A DNA stretch of 64,000 bases. It comes from Siphonodentalium dalli. Its lineage: Eukaryota; Mollusca; Scaphopoda; Gadilida; Siphonodentaliidae. The position numbers and the translations under genes are program-made. Position 1 is the stretch's first letter. Each line of letters begins with the position of its first letter. The notes under the pieces are model-generated. The model was not told the DNA's origin. It searched no databases and worked only from the letters and a program-made list of their open reading frames with translations. Location: contig CP136068.1 in NCBI GenBank assembly GCA_032622095.1, forward strand, positions 153,229,151-153,293,150. Direction: 5' to 3'. Shown in pieces: positions 12,193 through 22,146 of this stretch.

Positions 12193-12426
12193 TATTTATA
12201 AGAATCCAAGTGAATAGGGAAAATAAACCTTATTGTCCACAAAAACCCATCGCGGAAATAGTGCCCAATCAGAAAATACGAGTAACGAACACTCGATTTC
12301 TATTGGTCCACTGGAAACACCCACCTATTTGTTAATGACATATGTTTCAAAGAAAAGTGATTGTAAGTTGTCAATGGGGCACGTGCGAGCTGGGAATCAT
12401 GTCTGGTTACTATACCTATGACGTAA
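12193..12426 (-). promoter_or_regulatory. Core promoter of gene A (TATA, CCAAT, E-box, CRE)
   Basis: On the minus strand, in order toward the gene: TTACGTCA, a CRE/ATF half-palindrome (12419-12426); E-box CACGTG (12380-12385); CCAAT-type boxes near 12302 and at 12263-12267; and TATAAATA (12193-12200), about 90 bases before the ATG. The same boxes in the same order precede copy B, and the sequence between them is alignable by eye. Transcription start is inferred, not seen. Confidence 0.65.
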
Positions 12427-12639
12427 CTGACCATCTTCCGCCGCGTGCAAATATCAAACCCAATTCAATAAACCATAGTGAAACGTCAAGGGCATATTAT
12501 CTCACCTGTTCTATTGTACTGGGTTGTACTGGGATTAGCATTTTCCTATTATATCAGTAATAATTGTCCTTGTTGTAAATTATATTACTCGCGATTCTCT
12601 CAGCTCTGCCGACGAGATGAGAAGTACATGCTAAATTAA

Positions 12640-13019
12640 TTGATTTATAGAAATTATCATGTCGTCCTGAAATGTATCGAATTTATGGAACTATAACGTT
12701 TAAGGCCCGCATCCCAGATTTTTATTTCAACCACAATGTGGGAATTGTATCAGCCGAGGTATTGCTACCAAATTCAAAGCTTCGTTGTATTATTGACATA
12801 ATCCAAACTATTTATTAGTACTTATCAGAAGCCGATACGACATATGTTTCTGTCATATTTGGTGCATGAGATAAAAATTAGTTCAATAGTCAACAATATA
12901 TAATGCAATTGACTTGGTTCTATAAAGAGTGAAAAATAAATAAAAACATGCATGTTCTGATTAAATAGACCAAAAAGAATTTAAACATTTGAAGTTGTAT
13001 ACAATGGTGTTGATTCCGT
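12640..13019. other. Intergenic stretch upstream of promoter A, no gene seen
   Basis: AT-rich sequence between the gene A promoter and the first dispersed repeat. No conserved open frame. Confidence 0.4.
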
Positions 13020-13345
13020 TCGAATAAAAATAAACATCCGTTCAGGGGTGTCCACCCACACCCCCTTTAACTATGCATAGCAAACTCCAAAGTTCGTAAA
13101 ATTCGATGTGCACCCCCTTGGATCGGAACTTCCAAACTGGTACCTCCAGTTTCCAACTTATGGCCAAATAAATTTTGTCCAAAAGTAGAAAAATATGCTA
13201 TTGAATATGCTATTTGTATTGTAAAAATAACAAATTCCCCACTAATTACTGGTTGGAAAATCTAACAATGAAGACAATTTCAACCTATATGGGGTGTAAA
13301 ATTTCCAATTGATATTATATCAGACATATATAGACATATGTTGGT
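13020..13345. repeat. Dispersed repeat, copy 1
   Basis: Resembles 14126-14520 and 43496-43930. Shared landmarks are GTGCACCCCCTTGG, AATTTCCAAC and ACTAATTACTGGTTGGAAAA. No coding capacity seen. Confidence 0.6.
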
Positions 13346-13369
13346 CCCGTAAATTCAAGGCAATATCAG

Positions 13370-13746
13370 CAGGGGCGCCGGAAGAGGGGGGCAGAGGGGG
13401 CAGCTGACCCCCCTGCCCTTGACCAAGGGGGCGAGCGGGGGCAGGACTTGCCCTTTTTCTGGAGACAGAAAATGCTTTTTGTGTGTTTAATCTCGTGTTT
13501 TTATAGCAAAATGTGACTTTTTTGGTCCAAATACCACCAATTTCACAAGGAATATTAATTTTTTGTCAATTTTATCACAAAACGGCCATAAAAACTGACA
13601 AATACCATTAAAATAGTGATTTTTGCCACAATGAATTTATGGTTATTTTCCAGAGTTTGCTGACAAAATGCCCTTTTTTGCGGAAAAGTGCCCTTTTTGT
13701 AGGCTCTGCCCCCCCCCCCTGCCCTTGGATGCTTCCGGCGCTCCTG
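13370..13746. mobile_element. hAT-type MITE, 377 bp, with perfect 8 bp target duplication
   Basis: Terminal inverted repeats CAGGGGCGCCGGAAG and CTTCCGGCGCTCCTG, flanked by AATATCAG (13362-13369 and 13747-13754). Interior is G/C-tract rich near both ends with TGCCCTTTTT repeats. The 8 bp duplication plus CAGGG termini define hAT-superfamily structure; no transposase. Confidence 0.9.
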
Positions 13747-14125
13747 AATATCAGCAAGATAGCAACGTTAACATCGCGCTTGTGACGTGCTCGTTTGTTG
13801 GTTAATATCTAAGTACGACCTGGTCCCACTTCGAGGCGTTATCAGACCACACTTAGCCGTGGAACCATCGACGTCACATTTCTCTTTCACGCTGTGGTTG
13901 TATATATACACACTAACATAATCGAAGTATGCCTAATTTTTACCTTTGACATTCATCTGTAAAAATATTTGAATTTGGTAAAAGCTACCAACGCCTTTTT
14001 GCGACATTATGGTTCATATCGATACAAGAAGTGACGACAGTGGACAGAGATGGGTCCATTACTTTGCAACGTAGTGCATTACCATTAATTTAAAAACTAA
14101 TGCATTGCCATTACCTTTAGTGTGA

Positions 14126-14520
14126 ACCATATCAATATACCATGGTCGCAGGGACGTGACTAGATTCTCCAAATGGACACCCCCCCAATTGAACAAGAGC
14201 AACAGAGAAAACTCCAATTTTGACAAAATTCCATGTGCACCCCTTGGGTAAAGGAACTTTCAAAATGGTAACTGCTGCTGGTGGAAATTTCCAACCGGAT
14301 ACCCTCAAGTTCTAAAATTTCCAACTTACGGCCTTATCAATTTTGACCGAAAGTGGAACAATATGCTATTGGTCTAAAATCAACAAATTCCCAACTAATT
14401 ACTGGTTGGAAAATTGAACACAGACAGCAATTTCAATATATATGTTATGTACCAAACAAATGTTGTTAATTAGTTGTATGTGAGACCCCCCCCCCCCTCC
14501 CAGTCACACCCCCATGTCGT
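14126..14520. repeat. Dispersed repeat, copy 2, at the start of S_A
   Basis: Begins at the exact point where S_A and S_B become alignable, and resembles 13020-13345. Ends near a C tract at 14486. Confidence 0.6.
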
Positions 14521-14759
14521 GGCATGATCCTTGCATGATATTGGTGTTCCCATTGTTAAGATACAAACAATTTAATAAAAATATTCATTCACAGGCAAAT
14601 TTTGTTATTACTGAATGAGGAAAAGGGGTTGCGATGTCTCATTCCCCGATATACTGAAACAAAAATTACAATATTATAGTTTGATATATCATGTCGGACT
14701 TAACTAACTACAGCTGTATATTTAAGCCCGACAAAATATGTTGCACAGTTTACATTAGA

Positions 14760-15010
14760 ATTATAACAACCAGACACGCGATATCACACCGAGGCGCGCA
14801 TATCACGTGACATATGGGGTGAACAATCACCCGTCGATGCTATGCATGACCATTCTAAGGATTGGACACACGATAGCACACCGAAGTGAGAATATCACGT
14901 GGCATGGGGTGATAATCCACTCTTTAATAGAGTTTACATGTGAATTGTACATGTATGAATCAGATACACGATAACACATTGAGCCGAACTTATTTCATTT
15001 GAGGCGTTGT
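14760..15010 (-). repeat. Left inverted satellite array of S_A (~95-105 bp units)
   Basis: About two and a half units with landmarks GGACACACGATAGCACACCG, ATATCACGTG and GTTTACATGTGAATT. The array at 28330-28640 is the reverse complement of this one. The sequence just inside (ATATATCCGTAAAAATTATC, 15130) is also inverted at 28240. Confidence 0.7.
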
Positions 15011-15161
15011 CAGGGCACAATTCGTGTGAGGGAACATTCTATGCGGTGTCCATTATTTGGATTATAAATTGACGATCACTAAAATCAACAGCATCCGCAC
15101 GCAAAAATGTGTACAGATTAGCTCGTGACATATATCCGTAAAAATTATCGGCTATATATGG

Positions 15162-15663
15162 TTAAAGGTACGGTTGGCCTTGGCGGTGGGTATCCTGTGA
15201 AAATATTTCCACCCGTCAAAAACCGCCACAAACAGAAAGAACAACAAAATGTAGACAGACTTTGTCCGTATACAAATAAGAAATATCGCATAAACAGTAT
15301 GTTATTGTCATATCTTTGACCATTGTTATGTAAACAAAAGCATAAAAAGTTACTTTTCTGGTGTTTGTTTATATTATGATGGTAAACATAAAGAGCGTTC
15401 TTTGTTGGTGAATTCCTGATATGGAACGAATAAAGAGCGTTTATGCCATTTATGTGTGATTAGCCAGCAGCATTGTGCTGTCTTCTGTAACACCATCAGG
15501 CTCTTGCTTAGGTAAAATATAGTAAATCTTTATGATAACATGCTGTTTACGCGATGGTCATGGTATATATGAACGAAACTGTATGCGTTTCAATGTTTTT
15601 CTGTTTACGGTGATTGGAACAAATATGAATATTTTCGACAACTAAGGCCTCACGTGCCTTTAA
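15162..15663. mobile_element. TTAA-flanked element, 502 bp, present only in S_A
   Basis: TTAA at 15162-15165 and 15660-15663, ends TTAAAGGTACGGTTGGCC and GGCCTCACGTGCCTTTAA. In S_B the flanks meet directly (about 44670), giving an empty site. Contains two ATAAAGAGCGT motifs (15388, 15430). No transposase. Confidence 0.75.
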
Positions 15664-17430
15664 TGAAAACCATGCGTGTCATCGAGCGAATGTGGTTTAA
15701 TCTCCACACCAATTCTGACATTATTATATATAGAAGAACTAAAGGAGGAGAAACTAAATAACATCTAAAAATAAAAGATAAATCTAAAATCCTCATATCA
15801 TGAACAGTAAATTGATTTACCACATAAACTACATCGTCGCCTGACACTTACTGCCTCATTTGTTTATTCATTCAGAATGACTCTCATATGTCGGGAAGTG
15901 CCGGACATAGCATGTTCAACTGTAGACATTTTGACCAAAGTTGACATCATTGAGCAATAAAGAGCGTTCCTTCTGGTTTTATTCCCGGTATGGTAAAATA
16001 AAGAGCGTCTGTTTTTTTCCTTCAGAATATTACATGATATTGTGTTAAAAAAGAACAGATATTGGGTGAATATTTAAACTGGGAGCTACCTTCTCTTTCG
16101 ATCATGCTCTATTTTGGTCCAGTTTGTAAGCCTGAACATTTAGACAATAGTAGTCATAATATGTCTTTGAACATGAATTTTAATTTTTGGTCAAATTGCA
16201 TGGAGATATCTCCGGTAAAATTCGGGCAATTTTCTGGCAAATTGGAGATATTTTCGTTCAAATTTGGACAATTTTCTGGCAAATTGAATGGTATTTAAAG
16301 GGGGAATTGTGGCAAGTTACAGTTCATTGAATCTGTATTGTAATATTTCTATGTATATACAAGGTATTTTCTACAAAAACTATATGCTATAAGTTCATAA
16401 CCATGAATATATCATGCAAACGAATTCGGGCAGAGTCTCAGCCCCCCCCCCCCCTTGAAAATTCGGGCGCCAGTACGGCTATGGATCATTTGTAATACAC
16501 GCAAAGGAAAGGTAACCTGATACTGTTGCCACATAATTACATCTTTGAATATCGCTCCACGTAGAACCCCCATAGTTCACTGTTAACATACAACAGTGTC
16601 ATACCCATGAGGCTGAGAAATCCAAGATCACATGACAACTCTTAATCTTCACAAAGAACCCGAAATCAGCGACAACGTGCATGTGGTGGGGTAATTTGAT
16701 GACTGTTTCAAAGAAATTAAACAAACCAAATCCCTTGAGAATTCACCCAGGTGGGCAGTAGTAGCCAGTACAGCCAAATGTACGAGTGACCTGTAACGTG
16801 TGTTGGCAGTGCCAACAGAGGTCACCTGTCTCAGGTGATCATTTCGTCTATACGTACACGTTCAAACCGTTTAGAAGTTTTGTTTCCATGTAACGTGTAG
16901 CAGACGACCGTAACTGTTGTAGCGAAGACGAATAATCCAATCTTCTGATAACCGAATGAGCGAAAAAATCTTAATTTGATTGAAGTCAATTTTAAAGCGT
17001 ACCGCTGGTCGCATTGTGGCCGCATGCTCTATTATTTACACGTTTCGATAGACGTTGGCAGATATCTATAAACGTGTAGGTTTAGCGGCGTAAAAAGCAT
17101 CTGTCTTGTGCATATCCATAGCAATACCATATTAATACACGTTACAAGTTACACGAGCGAAGTCATCAATCCCATGCTCCGAGAATATATGTCATCAGAA
17201 GATAACATCACGCAAGCTTCTTCTTCAGAGAAACCCCCAAACAAAAGAAGAAAAGGAAGACATGAATAATTTATGTAAAAATTATTGCTTATTTCTTAGT
17301 TTATGTTTTTCTTCATTTGTTTGGTTCTAATTCAAAGTTGTACACGCGGGATGAAGGAATAGATTTATCGATCTATTCGACCATCCAGGTGTTAGCCCCC
17401 CCCCCCCCCGAAATACTACTCCGCCGCGAC
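15664..17430. other. S_A sequence without a recognisable gene
   Basis: Contains ATAAAGAGCGT pairs at about 15957 and 15999, two FKFGQFSGKL-like direct repeats around 16215-16285, a C tract at 16441 and another at 17396. Alignable with 45773-48030. The sequence around 15725 is the empty site of the S_B Helitron-like pair. Confidence 0.5.
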
Positions 17431-17648
17431 AAAATCTAACACATAAGGCTACGTTCAGACATTGGTAAATTTGCCTAACACATTTTCAGGCAATTCTTCC
17501 AGAAACTCGTTAATATTCTACCCACTTGTAGTTGGCGTGTGAACTGATTATACCTGTTTGCTGGTGATGTTTGAACTGCGATAGTTGAAACCCGTCAATA
17601 CGTGAGTTCAAGGTGCTACCAGGTGGAAATATTTATCGATATACTAAA

Positions 17649-17777
17649 ATGGCCCAATCGGCAAAAGTAGCGATTGTTTGTGAAGTGTGCGGAGAGGATT
17701 GTGGTCACACCATCGAGGATGAGAGGTTACCAGTTCAATTGAATTTATATAATTTATTGATCCATATAATAACATAG
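17649..17777 (+). CDS. Small conserved frame with Cys/His cluster (possible captured first exon), S_A
   Basis: 42 codons beginning MAQSAKVAIVCEVCGEDCGH, with a C-x2-C-x3-C-x-H cluster. The first 33 codons and the preceding 200 bases are almost unchanged at 48285 in S_B, although the 3' part differs. I do not recognise the protein. It could be the first exon of a gene carried into the block, a very small protein, or chance conservation inside a repeat. Confidence 0.25.
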   Translation: MAQSAKVAIVCEVCGEDCGHTIEDERLPVQLNLYNLLIHIIT

Positions 17778-17843
17778 GTATTGCGATAAGATACTTATAT
17801 GTGTTCTTGATATATATAGCATCTTTCAGCCAAGTATAATAAA

Positions 17844-18113
17844 ATGTATTGGCGACTGGACTTCGTTATTAATTTTAGCAAAGGTGATATAAATGGAGTT
17901 TTTCGTATTGTAAAATATCTTCAAATGTGTGTCGTAGCCTGTTCGCTGCGAAAATCAGCACGTTATCGGCTTATAATAGATTTGTTTAGGTGCATAATCG
18001 GCGTAAAATCACCTCATTTTGAGTCCGTGCATAACGAACTGAAAAATGTGATTGTTTTACTGCCACTATCGACTCATAATAACTTATATAAGTTCAATAT
18101 GGGCGGAAAATAA
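17844..18113 (+). pseudogene. Conserved 89-codon frame of unknown nature, S_A
   Basis: Shares with 48487-48729 the stretch IVKYLQMCVVACSLRK and most residues after it, but the 5' part is in a different frame in S_B. That favours conserved noncoding or decayed sequence over a working gene. A partial further copy of its upstream DNA is at 20060-20240. Confidence 0.2.
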
Positions 18114-18349
18114 CCAAACAACCAAAATCAACCAACTCGTGACTTACCAGATGTACGCTCTTTAACATTTGTTTTCACTGAGGCCCGCGCCATAAAATGG
18201 AATAACGGATATAAGTCCACTATCGGCTTATTTTATATTCAAAATATTCCAATATATAGGAACAAATGAACCTATTTTCTCGAGGATTTGTTGGTCCACC
18301 AGAAACCTAAATAGCCTAAAACCGACATAAACATAATAATTGCATGGTC

Positions 18350-18906
18350 CAGGGGGGGGGGGGGGGAGGTCGGAAAAAAATTTCACGCACGTATGGCATT
18401 TTTTTCCCTTTCGATCATTTTTTGTACCCACCCACCCCCACCGCCAATTTTTTTTTCCGTTTTCGGCAGTTTTTTCCGACCATTTTTTTACACCCACCCC
18501 CCCTTTTAACACTAAAACAGAGATTTGCGGGGGAAAATTCACTGTAAACAGCTGTATATGAATTTCTGTGCATACTATTTATCATGGATGTTAACATGGA
18601 CATGTAAATAGGAATGAGTCATTTTGAGGTCATTCGGCCAAAAAAACATGGCTGCCAGCGGCCATCTTGGATTTCAAAATTTGCAACAAAATACAACACA
18701 ATAACTGCCTGCAGTCAGTTTACAGTTAGAATTACATTATTTCTCTCATTCAAAGTGGGTTTGAAGCCCAACTCATTGCCAAAACACTAAAAAACAAGCA
18801 GGATTTTTTTTTTTTAATTGCGGAAAAAATTGCTTGTTGGTGGCTTTGACCACCCACCCACCCCGGCATACGTGCCGGAATTTTTTTGTTCACCCCCCCC
18901 CCCCTT
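18350..18906. mobile_element. hAT-type MITE, 557 bp, present only in S_A
   Basis: Flanked by the 8 bp direct repeat GCATGGTC (18342-18349 and 18907-18914). Ends are CAGGGGG with a long G tract and a long C tract ending CCCTT; inner inverted repeats include CACGTATGG and GCATACGTGCC. In S_B (about 48968) the same flanks are joined without the insert. Confidence 0.85.
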
Positions 18907-18914
18907 GCATGGTC

Positions 18915-21157
18915 GGCGATAAAGAAGAATTGTGACAGGCCCCAGTATACATGCACTGTTTCCTTCCTGGTTGGCACGACTTCGCCTCAATATCCGGTCC
19001 CAGTTTCAAATGAGGTACCCACTACCCCGGAAGTATATCTCTGAATTTATCTGACAATTTACATCAGTAATCAATTCCACTTCGGCAGGCCTTTACCCGC
19101 ACAGCTGCGTACAAGAAAACCAATGTCAGAAATGGTAACGCGCTCAAGATCATATATTATATACCCATGATTGTAATTATAGAATATAAAATATATTGGT
19201 TTTGCGAATGACCAACTCAGAATTCCGTTAAAATAACAATAACAACCAGCACATAATTAACGAACCGGCAGCCGACTCGGCCGTCTCCAACCACAACCCC
19301 CAGTGGGCTGCAGAACGAAACAATTCTGTAACAGTTGAAATATAAGACTTACAAATTCTCTTTTTCATTTCTTTTATTTTAATTGACATAGTTTGTCACA
19401 AACAAAAAATCAATAAACGAAATTGAAATTCCCAACAACACCTTTTACCGGAATCGGCCTCCGGTACGCAGTTCGACTTTTAATCCTCCCAAAAAAAATC
19501 TATAAATAAAACGCCCAGCGAACCATAGCTATCTAGAATCTCTAGGACAGTATACACGCGGCGCGCGTAATGACCAATGTCCCATGCAACCTTACTAAAG
19601 GTGAAGAAAAAACAATATCTTTGGAAAGCTTGATACAACCGACTTAATATGTGTATATATAGTATACATGGTAACATAAGTTCCAAACCTAAACAAATGA
19701 TTTTGTAACGCCGATAGTTTTAAAGTTAACTTGTCGAATTTTGAAATACTACATAGTTTTGAAAGCTGCACACTATACTTTATCTGAAATTTCCTCAGAA
19801 CCATGGTCGGTCCAGTGGATTATGTTCCTCACTCTGGTTGTAGCGACCACAAAAATACTGATTCATTCAGGATATGCTACCATCCAAAATCAAGACCCAG
19901 GGGGGGGGGCTGCAAATGGAAACTTTGGTCCGGTTCAAGGGGGAGGTGCAGTTGAATATTCCCATCGGAGACTATCCAAGTCCCTGCTTGATCTCTTTAT
20001 ATTATGTACTTGCAATTGGTGCAAACTTAACTTATTCAAATAACACAAGTCGCTCTTCAAAGACTTTATTGATCCATATAATAACATAGGTATTGCGACA
20101 AGATACCTATATGTGTTCTAGATATATAGCATCTTTCAGCCAAGGATGAACAAATGTATTGGCAACTGGACTTGGTTATTCATTTTAGCAAAGATGATGT
20201 GAATGGGGTTATTCTTATTGTAAAACAGGGTCACTCATCTCCTGGAACATTTATTCACTATTAAATTATTCAGTTATCTGCGATGCCGTCGTGTCGTCAA
20301 ACTATCATTCCCATGTCGTGTTCCGGTTGATTCGTCGTATATGGTGGTGACGCATATAGATACGTTTTGCTGCTGGTGCATTTCGGAGCATTTCAACTAC
20401 ACTGCTGGGTATATCACGTTTGTAGGAAATCCGTGACAAAAATGTTTGTGATATAATGCATATATGGTATCGTCTCCGATACTTATAACGTACTCCCCCC
20501 AGTTGCGATAGATTTGTATAGCCCGCGGGGGTCGAAAAGGATCGGTGTAATCCTCTCAGATTACATTCGAATATTTGTTGGGGAAAGTGTTGGTCGTTCG
20601 CGAAGATAATACGTTACTGAACAGGATTGGTATATTGTCATAATTAAATTTTTTTTTTAATACAGAGGATAAATCCACCTATAACTGATGAAAAATAAAT
20701 AATTTTCAAACTCCGGCGGCCATCTTTAATTCCTGGAGGAGAAAGGACATGTTCGTTACGTAACCCGGTGCAGAATGGTTACGTTACGGTGCGAAACTCC
20801 CGTAGCGATATAGATTCGTAGCCAGTGGGGTTCTAGATGTATCAATGTAATCCCCTCAACTACCATCGGCCAGTAATGCTGACCACACTGGTGAAGATTC
20901 ACACGATCTAAATCCGTCTCACGTTTATTTTATTGGACGTAGGAGAGTGTGAATATGTTTAATATATGCCAAGGGCTGCCCCCGGTGAGATATACTGATT
21001 CGTACTAAGTTACTAATCCTTCCTCCGTTCACCGTCGGGCGACAAGAACCAGATTGAGAACATAATAGTCACGTGGAGGAGTGTGCAAAGGAAAAGAATA
21101 TCGTCTTCGTCATTAGGGAGAGCTTGCAATGGGTTGGTTGATCAGCATTTAGCACCA
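18915..21157. other. S_A sequence without a recognisable gene
   Basis: Collinear with 49000-49970 and 50460-50890. The point corresponding to the S_B LINE tail is near 20743, where the sequence is uninterrupted. Confidence 0.5.
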
Positions 21158-22146
21158 CGGTCGGACCACCAGAGAGTTAGGATCGCCACCTCTCAGGATG
21201 ACTACGCCACCGAAAATCCCGAATGCTATCACAACAATGCTGGACTCCATGCATGTCGCGCCTTGTGTGAGCTGGTCACTCCATGCACACAAAGGCGGAT
21301 ACCAGTTGGTTTTGGACTTCCAGTCCTGCCCGGCAAATCCCTCATCAGGGCTCTCTGCCGGGAGAGGTCTGGAAACTACCAAACCAGCTAGGAAGAAGCG
21401 AAAGAAAAAGACTCCATCCAGGAAAAAGAGAGACACAGAGAGATTGGCTGCGTGGAAAAAGAGGAAATCGACTGATGCCACACCAGGCGACACCTCCCGC
21501 GCAGCCGAGATCGATTCACCGCCCGAAATGGTAATGGACTCCCCATCGCCACGGATAGACGCGGACATCTCCCTTTTCAACCCGAAGACGCCGGATTACA
21601 CCGAACCGGAGTCTTCACCTGCCTCTCCTACATCAAACGAAGCACCAACATCCGACACCGAAGATACATCCGACTCCGAAGACACTTCCGACTCCGAAGA
21701 CACATCTGACTCCAACCCCGAAGACACATCTGACTCCAACCCCGACGACACATCTGATTCCGACTCTGACTGCGACGACACATCCGACTCCGAAAAAGAA
21801 GAAAGACAAAAGAACTTAATGGAAATTGTAGCGAGAGCACAAGAAGCAGTAAGAAAAGCCGAAATAATGCAAGCCGAAACCGAAAAGATCATGAATCGTC
21901 CGACTCCAAGTTTGCAAACATCACCATCCGAACCACCGCCAAAAAAGAGAAAGAGAAATAAAAAGAAACAAAACAACCGCCGCTAAGACTCCCCCACCAC
22001 GCTTTCGCCGCCTTGCCTCCAACCACAACACCTACGACAGCCAACATGTTCGATTTTCATCGGAAAAAACCAAGGAAGGGTGAAGGGACTTGCACACTGC
22101 AGTCCGACCACCCTACCCGGCCTTCGGCCGGAAACGACTCAACAAC
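21158..22146 (+). mobile_element. ORF1-only retroposon, copy 1
   Basis: Extends from about GGTCGGACCACCAGAGAG to the constant 3' end CGACTCAACAAC. One open frame (21198-21986), then about 160 bases of 3' region with a hairpin CCGGCCTTCGGCCGG just before the end. Copies at 50881, 52877 and 58498 (inverted). No reverse transcriptase or pol III promoter seen. Confidence 0.75.
21198..21986 (+). CDS. Retroposon-encoded basic/acidic protein, copy 1 (262 aa)
   Basis: Starts MTTPPKIPNAITTMLDSMHV. N-terminal module (about 1-60) contains CVSWSLHAHKGGYQLVLDFQ, predicted as beta strands by eye. Then a very basic segment with KKKTPSRKKRDTERLAAWKK (about 66-90), an acidic stretch of EDTSDS/NPEDTSDS repeats (about 145-195), a short coiled-coil-like segment (EERQKNLMEIVARAQEAVRK) and a basic tail PPKKRKRNKKKQNNRR with nuclear-localisation character. 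The basic S-R-R-x-x-R-L motif recalls small proteins abundant around mobile elements in molluscs and amphioxus; that is from memory. Probably a nucleic-acid-binding ORF1-like protein; function is inference. Confidence 0.7.
   Translation: MTTPPKIPNAITTMLDSMHVAPCVSWSLHAHKGGYQLVLDFQSCPANPSSGLSAGRGLETTKPARKKRKKKTPSRKKRDTERLAAWKKRKSTDATPGDTSRAAEIDSPPEMVMDSPSPRIDADISLFNPKTPDYTEPESSPASPTSNEAPTSDTEDTSDSEDTSDSEDTSDSNPEDTSDSNPDDTSDSDSDCDDTSDSEKEERQKNLMEIVARAQEAVRKAEIMQAETEKIMNRPTPSLQTSPSEPPPKKRKRNKKKQNNRR

Noticed and set aside
18228-18603. Overlapping Gly/Pro-rich frames around 18.3-18.6 kb
   Set aside because: Caused by G and C homopolymer runs in the hAT MITE terminus.
21149-21976. Long minus-strand frames opposite the retroposon ORF
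   Set aside because: Antisense shadows kept open by the GAYACNTCYGAY codon repeats; only the plus frame has coherent modules and is preserved in all copies.
22110-22135. CCGGCCTTCGGCCGG hairpin as a bacterial-type terminator
   Set aside because: It is the 3'-end hairpin of the retroposon, repeated at each copy, and the genome is eukaryotic.
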